64,000 nt of DNA, taken from Candidatus Saccharimonadota bacterium (GTDB taxonomy: Bacteria > Patescibacteriota > Saccharimonadia > Saccharimonadales > Saccharimonadaceae). Shown here piece after piece: positions 41,584 through 51,200 of this stretch; within the stretch, counting starts at the first letter, position 1; every line of letters starts with the position of its first letter. Location of the stretch: the NCBI GenBank assembly GCA_009783305.1, contig WRHJ01000001.1, positions 124,001-188,000 on the forward strand, read 5' to 3'. A model generated the notes under the pieces. It saw only the letters and a program-made list of their open reading frames with translations. It had not been told where the DNA came from and ran no database searches. A program made the position numbers and the translations under genes.

Positions 41584-42248
41584 CTGAATTTGAAGGAATT
41601 CGAGAAGTAGTAGAACTCGGCTTGGTCGACGTTGATGGTCATAAGCATGTAGAGGTTGTTGTTTTTTAGGAAATAAAGACAACGCATGGTGGCGGTTTGG
41701 ACGCCGGAGGTGTTTTCAAGTACGGCAAAGGCGGCGGGGTTACCTAAAAATTCCCTGTCGTTGTCAAATGATTTTATGCGAGAACCACTATTTTGGGCCG
41801 AACCGTTAACGGAACCTTCTAATACGTCTCTGGGTTTTGCCATGATATCTACTTTGTCTTTGGGGTAGCTTGATACTGCGGCAACATAGGCTTTATTATT
41901 GTTTTCTATGGAATAAGTGGAGTAGGGGACAATGATATCGTCGACATCTAAGTTTTGGTGTTCGGGGATGGGAGAGCCTGGAAAATTGACGGTGAAACCG
42001 TATTCGGATGATTTATATGGTACCGCTCCCCAGTCTGACCAATCGGTTGCAATGTAGGTGGCATAATCTGGATCAACGTCGCTATCATCAATAACATCGT
42101 TGTGGCCGGGTGCTTCGGCCGGGTCGCTATTGATAACTATGATTGCGGTAGTGATAGCTGCGGCAATGACGAGAATAATAATAAAAATCAGTGGTTTGAG
42201 GTTGGATTTTTTGTCCTGCTTGGTAGGGGTTGATTTAGTTTTGTTCAT
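41580..42248 (-). CDS. Single-pass membrane protein with PsbP-like outside domain
   Basis: A 222-residue protein starting at ATG 42248 (MNKTKSTPTKQDKKSN). One hydrophobic helix (PLIFIIILVIAAAITTAIIV, about 19-38) and an acidic linker precede an outside domain beginning YGFTVNFPGSPIPEHQNL, the strand pattern seen in PsbP-like/DUF1795-type small domains, with TMRCLYFLKNNNLYMLMTIN near the end. Function unknown. An extended -10 TGCTATAGT ends 7 nt before ATG, so the mRNA is predicted to be leaderless. Confidence 0.6.
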   Translation of the reverse strand: MNKTKSTPTKQDKKSNLKPLIFIIILVIAAAITTAIIVINSDPAEAPGHNDVIDDSDVDPDYATYIATDWSDWGAVPYKSSEYGFTVNFPGSPIPEHQNLDVDDIIVPYSTYSIENNNKAYVAAVSSYPKDKVDIMAKPRDVLEGSVNGSAQNSGSRIKSFDNDREFLGNPAAFAVLENTSGVQTATMRCLYFLKNNNLYMLMTINVDQAEFYYFSNSFKFS

Positions 42249-42336
42249 GTTTAATACTATAGCACACTGCTTCCCTGCTTGACTAAAAGGCAAAAAACCG
42301 GTAAAATGTGGAAATTAAATTAAACAAAGGAAATAC

Positions 42337-42756
42337 ATGCTAGCGATTCGCTTACAGCGTAATGGCCGAAAAGGGGCACCCCTTTATCGGATAGTCGTCC
42401 AAGAAGCGCAACGCCACCCGCTTTCGGGTCGGATTGTAGCTCAGGTCGGCAGTTACAACCCACACACTAAAGCCACGGTGCTCGATAAGGAAAAAGTGCA
42501 GAAGTATCTTGTTAATGGCGCTCAACCTTCGACTCGCATCGTGCGGATCTTGAAGGCAGAGGGCGTGAAGTTGCCAAAATGGGTAGATGCAATGCCAAGA
42601 AAAACGGCAAAGGCCAAGCATGCTGATAAACTGCGCAAAAATCAACCAAAAGAAGCAAAAGATGAAGCGCAGGTCAAACCTCCGGTAACAGAGGTGGAAG
42701 AAGCTGTGGTTGAGCCAGAAGTTGCTCCAACCGAAGAAACTCCGGCTGCCGAATAA
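42337..42756 (+). CDS. rpsP: 30S ribosomal protein S16 with acidic tail
   Basis: A 139-residue protein. The first 85 residues are bS16: MLAIRLQRNGRKGAPLYRIV, VGSYNPHTK, WVDAMPRKT. The rest is an extension ending in acidic repeats (EEAVVEPEVAPTEETPAAE), longer than usual bS16 (80-100). It has a leader of about 30 nt with AAAGGA and a TAAAAT -10. Confidence 0.94.
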   Translation: MLAIRLQRNGRKGAPLYRIVVQEAQRHPLSGRIVAQVGSYNPHTKATVLDKEKVQKYLVNGAQPSTRIVRILKAEGVKLPKWVDAMPRKTAKAKHADKLRKNQPKEAKDEAQVKPPVTEVEEAVVEPEVAPTEETPAAE

Positions 42757-42763
42757 TTGATAT

Positions 42764-42799
42764 AAAACCCACCTGGCAACCGCTTATGGTGGGTTTTTT
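42764..42799 (+). terminator. Terminator of rpsP
   Basis: AAAACCCACC pairs with GGTGGGTTTT around a 14-nt loop; two further T follow. The next -10 (TATAAT) lies shortly downstream. Confidence 0.8.
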
Positions 42800-42847
42800 G
42801 ATGAGAACGTGGTATAATGAGTCCACTAACTAAAAGGAGAATCCGAA

Positions 42848-43309
42848 ATGGCAACCATAGATCAGCAGTTTGTAGAGTATATCGTGAAAACTCTCGTCAA
42901 CAACCCAGACAAAGTTAAAGTTGACCGCAGCGTAGATGAAAAAGGTGTTTTATTAAATCTTGAAGTGGATCCGGAAGATGTAGGTCGCATTATCGGCCGC
43001 CGTGGTGCTACCGCGCAAAGTATTCGTACTTTGCTCCGCGCCCTCGGTACCAAAAATGATGCACGTTACAATTTGAAGATCGCTAACAATGATGGTTACG
43101 TGCCGAAGCCACGCGATGAAAAGTTTGAACGTCCTGCTGCAGATGACAGCTTTGCTGAAGAATCTGAACCAGTAGTAGAAGAAAGTGAGCCGGCAGTTGA
43201 AGCTGAAGCGGAAACCGAAGAGGAATCCGAAGATGATGTGGATAACTCTAAAGCTTTGGCAGAAAAAACCAACGCAGAGCTTGCAGACCTAGACGACCTT
43301 GATATATAA
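42848..43309 (+). CDS. khpA: KH-domain RNA-binding protein (KhpA-like)
   Basis: A 153-residue protein. Residues 1-80 match KhpA: FVEYIVKTLVNNPDKVKVD, VDPEDVGRIIGRRGATAQSIR with the GxxG loop GRRG. The rest is an acidic tail (EESEPVVEESEPAVEAEAE). KhpA and KhpB bind small RNAs and affect division and translation. rpsP-khpA neighbours are standard in many bacteria. It has TATAAT and AAAGGAG upstream, so it has its own leader. Confidence 0.85.
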   Translation: MATIDQQFVEYIVKTLVNNPDKVKVDRSVDEKGVLLNLEVDPEDVGRIIGRRGATAQSIRTLLRALGTKNDARYNLKIANNDGYVPKPRDEKFERPAADDSFAEESEPVVEESEPAVEAEAETEEESEDDVDNSKALAEKTNAELADLDDLDI

Positions 43310-43384
43310 TAGGGGTAATGTTCGTAAAAGGGACATCGTGAGCTAACTGCGAGTTAACTTACAAAAGTTGAGAGCTTAATAAAT

Positions 43385-44554
43385 CTAGAAAACCGCCCGA
43401 AGTTGAAGAGGCGGTTTTTTAGTTTCTTGGTCAGACTTGTTGAATTTCTGATTAGCCTTCTTGGGTGGCCGTCCAGGCGCACTGCCGCAACGTGGGCAAA
43501 TACCGGGTGAACAAGGGTCGCCGTAAACTCCGGTGCCACAATACGGGCAAGTCATCCATTTGAGTCGTTCAAGACCCAATTCTTGCAGAGCCTCTTCATT
43601 GGTTTCGACCTCAATGGTCTCACAATAGCCAGAGAAATCGAGGCCCTCGGCCCGTGCCAGGTGGCCGGCCATTTCCATACCGATATCAAAGTTGCCGGCG
43701 CGGCGGGCTTCTATGGCGGCAGCGTAATTGTAACGCAAGGTCTCTTTTTCACGGGGCGTGGTGGCTTTTTTGAGTTTTTTCATGTGTTCATTAAGCAAAT
43801 CTAGCCAACGACTGACTAAGGTCAGTGCTGCCGCTTCGCTGACTTTCTCCATGCCATAATGCCATTTGCCGCCAAATTTTTGCTGCATGTTTTGATCGTA
43901 AGCTTTGATCATGGCGCCTGCTACATCCACGTTTGCCGGGAAATGCCAGCGTCCACGCAACCATTCTTCGCTACCCATATCGTCTGGCGGATCTTGCTCA
44001 AGCTGAGCTAAACCGGATACTAGGCCGTCTTTATTACCACCATTTAGCGAAACGTAGCGGCAGGCAAACTCGTTCCCTGCCCTTTTCCAGAGGCGCACCA
44101 TAATGGACTTCTTGGTGGTATTGTAGCCAATGCCAAGATCCCAATTGCCATCTATAACAGCGTCAGGCGTGGGCGACAGAACCAACATTTGCCCATCCGG
44201 CATCTCGAGGACTTGTTTAATTTCGTCATATTCGATACGGCGGCGCAGAGCTTCTACGGCCCAGCGCGGGTCCATTTTGGTGGCCTCAATGGCTACGCGC
44301 AAGGAACCTTCAGCAATTTCTAGCAATCCAGCGCCGCCATCGGCAGTATTGCATTGAAGGTCCCCATCTTCCAAGTCAAAAAACATCTGATGATCTAAGG
44401 GAGCACGGATGCGTTCGGCGCAGTCGGTTAACTCGTCGAATTCGTCTGGCGACCATTCTTGCTCATACCAGTCATCGATTTCCAAATCATCGAACTCGTC
44501 TCCCCATTCATCAGCAAAAATGGACTGACGTTCCCTTTCTTTTAGTGCCTCCAT
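43385..44554 (-). CDS. Protein of unknown function with C-terminal zinc ribbon, behind a cobalamin-riboswitch-like leader
   Basis: A 389-residue soluble protein with a very acidic N-terminus (FADEWGDEFDDLEIDDWYEQ). The middle part (VLSPTPDAVIDGNWDLGIGY, RWHFPANVDVAGAMIKAYDQ) resembles no family I can name. The C-terminus carries a four-cysteine zinc ribbon (CPYCG at about 346, CPRCG at about 362). AGGAG lies 8 nt before ATG. Upstream is a compact cobalamin-type aptamer and switch hairpin, so expression may follow cobalamin level. No B12 enzyme or transporter motif is visible in the product. The last codons lie inside the shared terminator. Confidence 0.6.
   Translation of the reverse strand: MEALKERERQSIFADEWGDEFDDLEIDDWYEQEWSPDEFDELTDCAERIRAPLDHQMFFDLEDGDLQCNTADGGAGLLEIAEGSLRVAIEATKMDPRWAVEALRRRIEYDEIKQVLEMPDGQMLVLSPTPDAVIDGNWDLGIGYNTTKKSIMVRLWKRAGNEFACRYVSLNGGNKDGLVSGLAQLEQDPPDDMGSEEWLRGRWHFPANVDVAGAMIKAYDQNMQQKFGGKWHYGMEKVSEAAALTLVSRWLDLLNEHMKKLKKATTPREKETLRYNYAAAIEARRAGNFDIGMEMAGHLARAEGLDFSGYCETIEVETNEEALQELGLERLKWMTCPYCGTGVYGDPCSPGICPRCGSAPGRPPKKANQKFNKSDQETKKPPLQLRAVF
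43389..43420. terminator. Bidirectional terminator between khpA and the riboswitch-controlled gene
   Basis: AAAACCGCC pairs with GGCGGTTTT around a 12-nt loop, with a T-run on the + side. The leftward gene's last codons and stop overlap it. Confidence 0.75.
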
Positions 44555-44578
44555 AGCGTGTGCTCCTGCTCGGGATTA

Positions 44579-44666
44579 CGAGTCGCGCTTGACTCGGATT
44601 TGGAGCGTATCGGACTTTTACCGTTGCGGCACAGTGCACGATTTTCACGCGCTTCCGCTCCAAATC
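44579..44666 (-). promoter_or_regulatory. Cobalamin (Cbl-II-like) riboswitch
   Basis: Reverse strand. An 11-bp stem GATTTGGAGCG/CGCTCCAAATC (44666-44656 and 44607-44597) closes a 70-nt aptamer. Inside it are GGAA, then GCGCG-TGAAAAT-CGTGC (P4 with its UGAAAAU loop), ACTG-TGCCGCAA-CGGT (P5 with the kissing loop) and AGTCCGATAC (B12-box core). Immediately after comes the hairpin CGAGTC-AAGCGC-GACTCG, placed as the P13 switch helix. Its GCG can pair with the CGC of the P5 loop. The SD follows 12-16 nt later, so control of translation start is likely. The short form without the large peripheral domain fits the Cbl-II/AdoCbl-variant class. Confidence 0.75.
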
Positions 44667-44834
44667 ATTTTGATTTAGTTTGAGTATTGCATAATTTTTA
44701 GAAAGCGTGTAGACTTGATTCCAAGAAGTAGTGTGCCGTGCCAAAAAAATCTGATCTGGCGCATCAGATGGGGCAGCCGGCTGTAATCTTCCGGCCAAAG
44801 ATATAAAACACTAATAATACAAGCGAGGAAATTC
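44667..44834 (+). other. Divergent leader region of rpoB
   Basis: A 168-nt gap. ATCTGAT/ATCAGAT (44749-44769) forms a hairpin that on the reverse strand is followed by seven T and could stop antisense transcripts before they reach the riboswitch. GCCGG/CCGGC forms a second hairpin on the rpoB side. A TATAAA at about 44791 is the only -10-like box near rpoB, with no clear -35. For the leftward gene an extended -10 TGCAATACT is possible. Confidence 0.4.
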
Positions 44835-47800
44835 GTGGCAGTTAGTAAGAACACTGTAAAAAGTGGTAGCCGTGTGTTTTTCACCGAGGGCGACCAAGCA
44901 CTTCCGATACCGGATTTAACAGAACATCAAAAAAAATCTTGGGACGAGTTCATCAAGACGGGACTGGGCGAAGTCTTTAATGAATTGAACCCGATTGACG
45001 ATTACACTGGGCAGAAGCTCAGCCTAAAGTTCAAAGATTATTATTTTAAATCGCCAACGGAGGATGAGCGCAGCGCGAAAGCTAATTTGGCTACCTATGA
45101 TGCTCCTCTGCACGTCTTGGTGGAGTTGACCAATAAGGTCACGGGTGAGGTCAAGGAACAGGATACTTACTTTGGTGACTATCCTTGGATGACTGATCGA
45201 GCAAGTTTTATTATCAATGGTACGGAACGCGTGATTGTCTCGCAGTTGATTCGTTCGGCAGGCGTATTCTTTACTGCTGAAAATGTCGCTGGACACAATT
45301 ATTACGGTGCCAAAGTGATCCCTGGCCGGGGAGCTTGGTTGGAATTTGAAACTGATAACAAGGGTGTGATATCAGTGAAAATTGACCGCCGCCGCAAAGT
45401 ACCAGTAACGACTTTTTTGCGTGCACTAGGCATAGCGAAGAACTCTGAGATCAAAGAGAAGTTTGCTGATATTGATAATGGCGAGATTAAGTATATTGAA
45501 AATACCTTAGCAAAGGATCCGGCACGCGGGCAAAGCGAGGCTTTGATTGAGATTTACCGCCGGATGCGCCCGGGTGATTTGGCGACAGTGGAAAATGCCA
45601 AGAGTATGATTGAGCGGGTGTTCTGGGATTATCGACGCTATGATTATTCCCGAGTAGGTCGCTACAAAATTAACCAGCGTCTAGGTTTTGATACGCCAAA
45701 TGATAGTGCGCATCGCACCTTGCAGATGGAAGATTTGATCGCGATAATTGCTGAGATTATTCGCCTGAATAATACTCAAGAAGAGCCGGACGATATTGAT
45801 TCTCTAGCGAATCGCCGAGTGAAGTTAGTAGGAGAACTAGTGCAACGCCAGTTCCGCCTAGGCATGCTAAGGTTGCAGCGTAATATTCTGGATCGCATGT
45901 CGATGAGTGATATTGATACAGTTACGCCATCGCAATTGCTGAACTCCCGACCAGTTGTGGCGGCGGTAAAAGAATTCTTTGCTTCTTCCCAGCTGAGCCA
46001 GCTGATGGACGAAACGAATCCGTTTGCTGAACTTTCCCATAAGCGCCGCCTTTCTTCGATGGGCCCTGGTGGTTTGACGCGCGAGCGTGCAGGCTTTGAG
46101 GTGCGCGATACGCACCCGACGCATTACGGCAGGATTTGTACAGTGGAGACACCGGAAGGTGCGAACGTCGGCTTGGTGCTAAACCTCGCGACTTATGCAC
46201 GCATCAATGAATACGGTTTTATTGAAGCACCGTATTTGATGGTGAAAGATGGCAAGGTGACAAGTGAAGTCATCTACGCTGATGCAGCGGATGAAAATAA
46301 TATGATCATCGCGGATGCTTCGGTTAAATTGAATGCTGACGGTAGTTTTGCCGAAGAGTGGGTATCGGCCAGAAAAGGTTTGATGCCAACACAGGTGGAA
46401 GCACATGAGGTTACACATATTGATGCCGTGCATAAAGAGATTCTGGGTGTGGCAGCGAGCATGATCCCGTTTGTAGAAAAGAACCGCGTTGACCGTTCTT
46501 TGATGGCTTGCGCGATGCAGAAACAGGCAGTACCATTGCTGCGACCCGAATCGGCCCAGGTTTCAACTGGCATCGATGATGTGGTGGCACGCAATACTTC
46601 GCAATTGGTGGTAGCAGAGGCTGCTGGCATGGTAACGAAGGCAGACGGCGTAAGTGTAGATGTGGAATACAAGAGCGGTACAAAGAAATACCAGTTAATC
46701 CATTTTGCGAAGACTAATGATGACCGTTGTTATAACCAGCGAGTAGCTGTAAAGCGCGGCGACAAAGTGAAAAAGGGCGACGTTTTGATTGAGGGGGCTT
46801 CAATCAGCGAAGCTGAGTTGGCGCTAGGGAAAAATCTTTTGGTGGCCTTTATGCCTTGGCGCGGTTATAACATGGATGACGCAATTATCATTTCCAGCCG
46901 ATTGGTGGAAGACGATACGCTGACTTCTATCAATATTCGTGATTTTGATGTTGAAGTACGTGAAACCAAGCTTGGTCCAGAGCAAGTAACACGTGATATC
47001 CCGAACGTTTCTGAACATGTACTGCGCCACCTGGGCGAAGATGGTATTGTGACAATTGGCAGCGAAGTTAAAAATGGCGATGTCTTAGTTGGCAAAATTA
47101 CGCCGAAGGGAGAGCAGGAATTGAGTTCTGAGGAACGTTTGCTGCGAGCAATTTTCGGTGAAAAAGCGAAAGATGTACGTGATACTTCAGTACGTATGAA
47201 CGGCAGTGACGCTGGCAAGGTCGTGGAAGTAAAAATCTTTACTCGCGAACAAGGTCATGAGTTGAAGGCCGGGGTGTTGATGAAAATCAAGATCTTTGTG
47301 GCCGAAATGCGCAAAATTTCAGTTGGCGATAAGTTGGCAGGGAGACACGGTAACAAAGGTGTAATTGCGAAGATCCTGCCAATGGAAGATATGCCATTTA
47401 TGGAAGATGGAACACCAGTGGATGCGCTACTTAGCCCGATGGGTGTGCCGAGCCGTATGAATCTGGGACAGTTATATGAAACACATTTGGGTATGGCTGC
47501 ACGGGCTTTGGGATACAAGGTAGCCAGTCCGTCATTTAACTCAGTTTCGGATGAAAAAATTTCTGAAGAGTTAGAAAGAGCTGGTTTCCCGACGGATGGA
47601 CGCGTTCAGCTGTTTGACGGTTTGACTGGTGAACCCTTTGAAGAGCGCACGACCGTAGGGATTATGCATATTATCAAGCTGCACCACATGGTGGCAGACA
47701 AGATACATGCTCGTTCGACTGGTCCGTACACGATGGTGACGCAGCAACCGTTAGGCGGTAAGGCGCAAAATGGTGGCCAGCGCTTTGGAGAAATGGAGGT

Positions 47801-48248
47801 TTGGACACTGGAAGCTTATGGTGCAGCATCAACTTTGCAGGAAATGTTGACCATTAAGTCAGATGATGTGTTTGGCCGGGCTAAGGCATATGAGGCGATT
47901 ATCAAAAATGAAGCAATTCAAGGTCCGAAGCTGCCAGAAGGCTTTAATGTTTTAGTGAAGGAACTACAGGGTATCGGATTGAAAGTTGATTTGTTGGATA
48001 ACGGCGAAGCAACTGATGCTGGTGATGTGATTGAACAAACGACGCGAGCAGTGGAGAGAGACAAGGATGATCAAAGTATTTACGAGACGGTCGATACGCC
48101 TGATACCTTGGACACCGATATCATGACGGATGAAGAAATTGCTAGCGAGCTCGATGACGAGGGTATCAGTATTGTGGGACCCGATGGGGAGGAAGAGGCT
48201 ACAACGGATACTGGCGAAGAGGAGGGCTACAGCGATGAATTACTTTAA
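44835..48248 (+). CDS. rpoB: DNA-directed RNA polymerase beta subunit
   Basis: A 1137-residue beta subunit starting at GTG 44835 behind GAGGAAATTC. Diagnostic regions: the rifampicin loop SSQLSQLMDETNPFAELSHKRRLSSMGPGGL, ERAGFEVRDTHPTHYGRICTVETPEGANVGL, and C-terminal GGKAQNGGQRFGEMEVWTLEAYGA. Residues about 1055-1137 are an acidic tail beyond the usual end (KELQGIGLKVDLLD), rich in D, E and T. The rifampicin-region residues look wild type. Confidence 0.97.
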   Translation: MAVSKNTVKSGSRVFFTEGDQALPIPDLTEHQKKSWDEFIKTGLGEVFNELNPIDDYTGQKLSLKFKDYYFKSPTEDERSAKANLATYDAPLHVLVELTNKVTGEVKEQDTYFGDYPWMTDRASFIINGTERVIVSQLIRSAGVFFTAENVAGHNYYGAKVIPGRGAWLEFETDNKGVISVKIDRRRKVPVTTFLRALGIAKNSEIKEKFADIDNGEIKYIENTLAKDPARGQSEALIEIYRRMRPGDLATVENAKSMIERVFWDYRRYDYSRVGRYKINQRLGFDTPNDSAHRTLQMEDLIAIIAEIIRLNNTQEEPDDIDSLANRRVKLVGELVQRQFRLGMLRLQRNILDRMSMSDIDTVTPSQLLNSRPVVAAVKEFFASSQLSQLMDETNPFAELSHKRRLSSMGPGGLTRERAGFEVRDTHPTHYGRICTVETPEGANVGLVLNLATYARINEYGFIEAPYLMVKDGKVTSEVIYADAADENNMIIADASVKLNADGSFAEEWVSARKGLMPTQVEAHEVTHIDAVHKEILGVAASMIPFVEKNRVDRSLMACAMQKQAVPLLRPESAQVSTGIDDVVARNTSQLVVAEAAGMVTKADGVSVDVEYKSGTKKYQLIHFAKTNDDRCYNQRVAVKRGDKVKKGDVLIEGASISEAELALGKNLLVAFMPWRGYNMDDAIIISSRLVEDDTLTSINIRDFDVEVRETKLGPEQVTRDIPNVSEHVLRHLGEDGIVTIGSEVKNGDVLVGKITPKGEQELSSEERLLRAIFGEKAKDVRDTSVRMNGSDAGKVVEVKIFTREQGHELKAGVLMKIKIFVAEMRKISVGDKLAGRHGNKGVIAKILPMEDMPFMEDGTPVDALLSPMGVPSRMNLGQLYETHLGMAARALGYKVASPSFNSVSDEKISEELERAGFPTDGRVQLFDGLTGEPFEERTTVGIMHIIKLHHMVADKIHARSTGPYTMVTQQPLGGKAQNGGQRFGEMEVWTLEAYGAASTLQEMLTIKSDDVFGRAKAYEAIIKNEAIQGPKLPEGFNVLVKELQGIGLKVDLLDNGEATDAGDVIEQTTRAVERDKDDQSIYETVDTPDTLDTDIMTDEEIASELDDEGISIVGPDGEEEATTDTGEEEGYSDELL

Positions 48249-48281
48249 GATGAAAAATGTAAGTGAAGAAGGAGAAATCTA

Positions 48282-51200
48282 ATGGCTTGGCAAGATAATT
48301 TCATTAGTGCGAGCGACTTCGACTCAATTAGGCTGAGCATAGCCAGCGCCGAAGATGTCATGAACTGGAGCTATGGCGAAGTTCTGAAACCTGAAACAAT
48401 CAATTATCGCACCCAAAAACCGGAGCGTGACGGTTTGTTCTGTGAGCGGATTTTTGGACCAGTTAAAGATATTAACCCTAATGACAGCAAATTGAAGGGC
48501 GTACGCTCACGCGAAGCGGCGGTTGATAAGGATGGCAATTTGGTGACCAAGGCAATTTCCCGACGTGAACGCATGGGGCATATTACGCTCGCGGCGCCGG
48601 TAGTGCATATTTGGTTTATGCGCGGTACGCCGTCAGCATTAAGTTTGCTATTAAATTTGACAGTTAAAAATATTGAGAAAGTTGTCTACTTTGCTTCTTA
48701 CATTATTACTGATGTCAAGCAGGAAGAAATTGATGCCCGTTTGATTGACCTAGAAACTGTACATGAAGCAGCGCTGCAAGCAATCAAGTTGCGCTATGAG
48801 CAAGAAAGCAAGCAAGAAGGTGCGGACATAAAAGCTTTGGCTGAAGCACAAACCAAAGAGATTGATGAAGAAAATGAGAATTATCAATCGAGAAAAGCAG
48901 TTTTGACCGGATTTATAAAAGGTGCAATCATCAGCGAGATGGATTATCGTAATTTGGATGATGACTACGTCGACCTAATTACGGTCGGCATGGGCGCAAC
49001 TGCGATTAAGAAGATTTTGGATGAAATTGACCTGAAATCGCTAATTGAAAAATTGCGTGAAGATGTAATTAGTGCCAAAGGGCAAAAAGAAAAGAAACTG
49101 ATCAAGCAATTGAAGGTGTTTGAAGGTATGCAATCGGCTGGGATTAGGCCGTCCGATTTAGTATTGACTGTAGTACCAGTGATCCCGCCAGATCTACGCC
49201 CGATGATTTCATTGGCCGGCGGGCGCTTTGCAACGTCAGATCTAAATGATTTGTACCGTCGCGTGATCAATCGCAATAATCGTTTGAAGAAATTAATCGA
49301 CTTAAATGCGCCAGAAGTAATTTGCCGCAATGAAATGCGTATGCTGCAAGAAGCAGTGGATGCATTGATTGACAATAATGCTTCTCATGGCAGCCGAACG
49401 GCGAATTCGCAAAATGGTCGCCGCAAGTTAAAGAGTCTTTCTGATCTGTTAAAGGGTAAGCAGGGCCGCTTCCGTCAGAATTTGTTAGGTAAGCGCGTAG
49501 ATTACTCTGGGCGTTCAGTGATTGTGGTAGGGCCAGAACTAAGGATTAACGAATGTGGCCTGCCAAAATTAATGGCGCTTGAGTTGTTCAAGCCATTTGT
49601 GATTAGTTGGTTAATTACAAATGAACACGCTGCTAATATCCGCGTGGCAACACGTTTGATTGAGCAGGGAGAAACTGTAGTCTGGGATGCTTTGGATGAA
49701 GTAATTAAAGGTAAATATGTACTTTTGAATCGTGCTCCTTCCCTGCACCGTTTGTCAGTGCAAGCTTTCCAGCCGAAATTGATTGACGGCAAAGCGATTC
49801 AGCTGCATCCATTGGTAGCCAATGGCTTTAACGCCGACTATGATGGCGACCAAATGGCAGTCCATTTGCCGCTTTCGTCTGAGGCGCAACTTGAAGCCAA
49901 AGAATTAATGGCGGCGGGCAAGAATTTGCTAAAACCAGCTGATGGTTCGCCGGTTTTGTCGATTTCGCAGGATGTGGTCCTCGGTAATTACTATTTGACC
50001 TACGAAAAGCCTTCGGCTCAGGGTGAGCGTAAAGCTTATACCAATGTCTACGAAGCAGAATTGGCTTACGATGTAGGCCTAATTGAATTACAAACGCCAA
50101 TTCGCGTGCACACTAAGGGCGAAAAACGCGATACGACATTGGGGCGTGTGTTCTTTAATGAAGTATTGCCGAGAGAGTACCCTTATGATAATGAAGTGCA
50201 GAATAGCAAGCATTTAAAGAAGGTGATGGCGGATGTGATGCGCGACTTTGGCGCCGAAGTGGCTGTAAATACGGCTGATGCGATCAAGGACTTGGCGTTC
50301 GAATATGAAACCATTGCTAGCGTTAGCACTTCGAAAGATGATTATCCGTATTATCCGGAAATTGATGAGTTCTTGGCTGAGGGCGAAGGCATTTCAGCGC
50401 AAATTTCGCAACAATTTGAAGAAGGCTTGATTACGGAAGATGAACGTTATCGTTTGACGGTCAGTAACTGGCGCAATATCGATAATAAGATTTCAGACTT
50501 GATCAAGGCTAATTTGTCTGGATTGGATACGAATATTTCTATCATGGTTAACTCTGGTGCGCGTGGTTCAGTTTCGAATATCAAACTGGCTTCTGGTGCG
50601 ATTGGCATCATGGTGGATGTCTTTAACCGAGAAATTGAGTTGCCGGTAAAGTCCAGTTACAAGAAAGGTTTGAATACTTTGGAATCCTTTATCGCGACGC
50701 GAGGAGCACGTCAGGGTCAGGTCTCGACAGCTTTGCGTACGGCCGATTCAGGTTATCTAACGCGACGCTTAGTGGACGTATCTCAGGATGTGTTTACGGT
50801 TGCGGAAGAGGCAGCTGATCCGGGCTTTAGGGTATATAAGTCAGAGTCCGAATACACTGGGATTGACTTTGTGAATCGCATTGCTGGTCGTTTTGCGGCT
50901 GAAAATGTTGAGAAGTACGGTTTGAATATCGATGAATTGATCTCCCGTGATGCGGCTGAACAAGTTGCAGCCGACGAGACAATTGATAGCGTGAAAATTC
51001 AAAGTGTATTAACTACTGAGTGTACTAGCGGAATTCCGACAAAGGCTTACGGTATAGATATGGCGACTCGCAAAGTAGTCGCTCTGCATGAGCCAGTTGG
51101 CGTGATTGCGGCGCAGTCAGTGGGTGAGCCGGGTACGCAGTTGACGCTTGACACAAAGCACTCTTCTGGCGTGGCCGGATCTGGTGCGATTTCGCGTGGT

